Of a stretch of DNA of 64,000 bases, positions 62,657 through 64,000 are shown piece by piece. The notes under the pieces were generated by a model. The model saw only the letters and a program-made list of their open reading frames with translations, searched no databases and was not told the DNA's origin. This DNA comes from Pohlia nutans. Lineage: Eukaryota; Streptophyta; Bryopsida; Bryales; Mniaceae. Within the stretch, counting starts at the first letter, position 1. Every line of letters begins with the position of its first letter. Location: NCBI GenBank assembly GCA_022496805.1, contig CM040101.1, positions 3,660,501 through 3,724,500 on the forward strand, written 5' to 3'. Made by a program: the position numbers and the translations under genes.

Positions 62657-63375
62657 ATGGCGGCCGCAGTGTCGTCGGCCTGCGCTGCGGCCCTGCCTAC
62701 AGAAAAAGCCCGACACCACCAACAGAGGGCTCAAGATGGCCAGAACGCGAGTTCCAGCACCGGAACGCAGTGCGCTATGCGAACTCGAAAGCGAATCCCC
62801 TCTCTACGGTGAGAATCGCTTCTGGGTTTTCCAAACATTGGGCGACAGACAATCTTGCTTTTTCGAATTTCCAGGGGTACGAGTAGGGTTTAGTGAATTG
62901 CAGCCAAGAAATCACGAATTGATGCACATTTTGGTTGTTGTGCTTTCCAGGAGTATCAAGCTGCCTTGGGCGTTATCAAGGTCTTCTTCGACTCAGAGGG
63001 GGCTGTCGGTGCAAAAGCAAGCGCTGAAAGTGGACGATGTTTTGGTGACGGAGAGGAGCGAGCTTGATTGCGTGGCGGTAGCGGCGGAGGAGGCGATGGC
63101 GTTAGCGTTGGCCGCTGCGAAAGCTGCACGGGACGCGGTATCCTACGCGGATGCGATGGTTGTGGACGAGGAGTTTCCGACGGAATTCGATTTGCTGAGG
63201 TTAGAGAGGGCGCGGTTGAGTGACATGGAGCATTCGTTTCGGATGGAGTATGACGCTGAAGCGGCAATGCTTGAGGCTGAGCTCAGTTACGTGCAGAAGC
63301 TGGAATCGCTCTTGGGCGGGGTGTCGAGTCTCATTCGGGAGGCTGACGACACCGCATTCGTTGAGCCAAATTTAG
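62657..63375 (+). CDS. Probable plastid sigma factor, 5' exons only
   Basis: Plastid sigma factors direct the bacterial-type RNA polymerase to chloroplast promoters. Two exons are visible, 62657-62808 and 62951-63375; the donor CG|GTGAGA and acceptor CCAG|G keep the frame, and a donor GTACAT follows. The first exon (MAAAVSSACAAALPTEKAR...) is Ala/Ser/Arg-rich, as in a chloroplast transit peptide. The second contains an Ala/Lys-rich helix (AMALALAAAKAARDAVSYA) and acidic helices, as found in the poorly conserved N-terminal region of land-plant sigma factors. None of the diagnostic regions 1.2-4.2 is within the window; they would lie beyond 64000. The identity is therefore a guess from N-terminal style and could be another plastid protein. 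Confidence 0.45.
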
Positions 63376-63418
63376 GTACATTACCAAAAAATCTCGAACC
63401 TCATCTTGAAATCTGAAA

Positions 63419-63940
63419 AGCAGAAAGCAGAATGTGTTAATCTCCTCACCGCTGAATGACTGAGGAAATGTACTTACTCGTTCATCATTTCCTTATGTCT
63501 CATTGTAAGAACAAACAACTAAATTCAGAGTGTCATGTTCTTACAACTTTATACTATGTTAGCACTCAACTACTATGTAGAAAGTGAACAAATGCGTTAC
63601 AAGCAGAAAGTGCTTATCCTCTTAAACCTTGGACTGGATAAGATGGCGAGGGTTTCATTTTTCACTATCTTGAAATCTAAAATAACCATCTCTCATTCAC
63701 GAAGCAGAAAGCAGAATGTGTTAATCTCCTCACCGCTGAATGACTGAGGAAATGTACGTACTCATTCATCATTTCCTCATGTCTCATTGTTAGAACAAAC
63801 AACAAAATGCAGAGTGTCATGTTCTTACAATTTTATACTATGTTAGCATTTAACTACCATGTAGAAAGTGAACAAATATGTGACGAGCAGAAAGTGCTTA
63901 TCCTCTTAAACCCTGGACTGGATAAGATGACGAGGGTTTT
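63419..63940 (+). repeat. 287-bp tandem duplication in an intron
   Basis: GCAGAAAGCAGAATGTGTTA occurs at about 63418 and 63705, and the following 230 bp match closely, through CTCACCGCTGAATGACTGAGG and GGACTGGATAAGATG. The array is probably inside intron 2 of the sigma-like gene. Confidence 0.85.
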
Positions 63941-64000
63941 GAATTCAAGTGATACATTGAATCTGTATCATTTTTCACTGTGTCAAAGTTGTACTATGAT

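Overview
The window looks like nuclear DNA of a land plant. It carries spliced genes for a plant-type calcineurin B-like (CBL) calcium sensor, a DDM1/LSH chromatin remodeler, an organelle-type RadA/Sms protein, a plant-type family-43 galactanase relative and probably a plastid sigma factor. Introns are GT-AG and about 70 bp to 1 kb long. The sequence is AT-rich and packed with small DNA transposons. I cannot name the species. Nothing here demands a flowering plant, and a bryophyte, lycophyte or fern is possible.

Layout. 1-2.1 kb: a 91-bp tandem repeat, then a decayed GH43 galactanase gene with a frameshift, a Glu-to-Gln change in a conserved motif and no last exon. 2.1-10.1 kb: repeats, including TTAA-flanked inverted-repeat elements, a head-to-head pair at 4805-5870 and a 1.35-kb long-inverted-repeat element at 7190-8550. 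11.0-13.4 kb: intact CBL gene (+, 9 exons, 230 aa). 13.9-18.8 kb: Tourist-, Stowaway- and CACTA-type MITEs, then a GGCAGCCAGT minisatellite split by two TTAA elements. 18.9-25.2 kb: intact DDM1-like gene (+, 16 coding exons, 826 aa) with an E2F-like site upstream. 25.2-39.4 kb: gene-poor MITE territory with a four-element chain at 34.2-36.5 kb. 39.4-47.0 kb: intact RadA/Sms gene (-, 16 exons, 595 aa) with four related TTAA MITEs in its introns. 47-51.8 kb: tandem repeats, a 978-bp foldback and a 987-bp Tc1-type element with perfect 26-bp ends and a transposase tail. 52.0-54.7 kb: a dead PIF/Harbinger pair, a SANT/Myb-like ORF (+) facing a HARBI1 transposase (-). 55-62 kb: more MITEs. 62.66 kb to the end: the first two exons of a probable plastid sigma factor, followed by a 287-bp duplication.

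The most unusual signal is a large set of elements bounded by TTAA with ends beginning CCCCTAAA or CCCTTTAA, in at least six sequence families of 0.1-1.2 kb. TTAA target sites and CCC...GGG termini are the signature of the piggyBac superfamily, which is not the usual source of plant MITEs. Several copies abut one another and share one TTAA, as if each new copy entered the TTAA at the edge of an older one. No piggyBac transposase is visible here, so the superfamily assignment is an inference. The host genes are functionally unrelated. A DDM1-type remodeler normally helps silence transposons and carries one of these MITEs in an intron.
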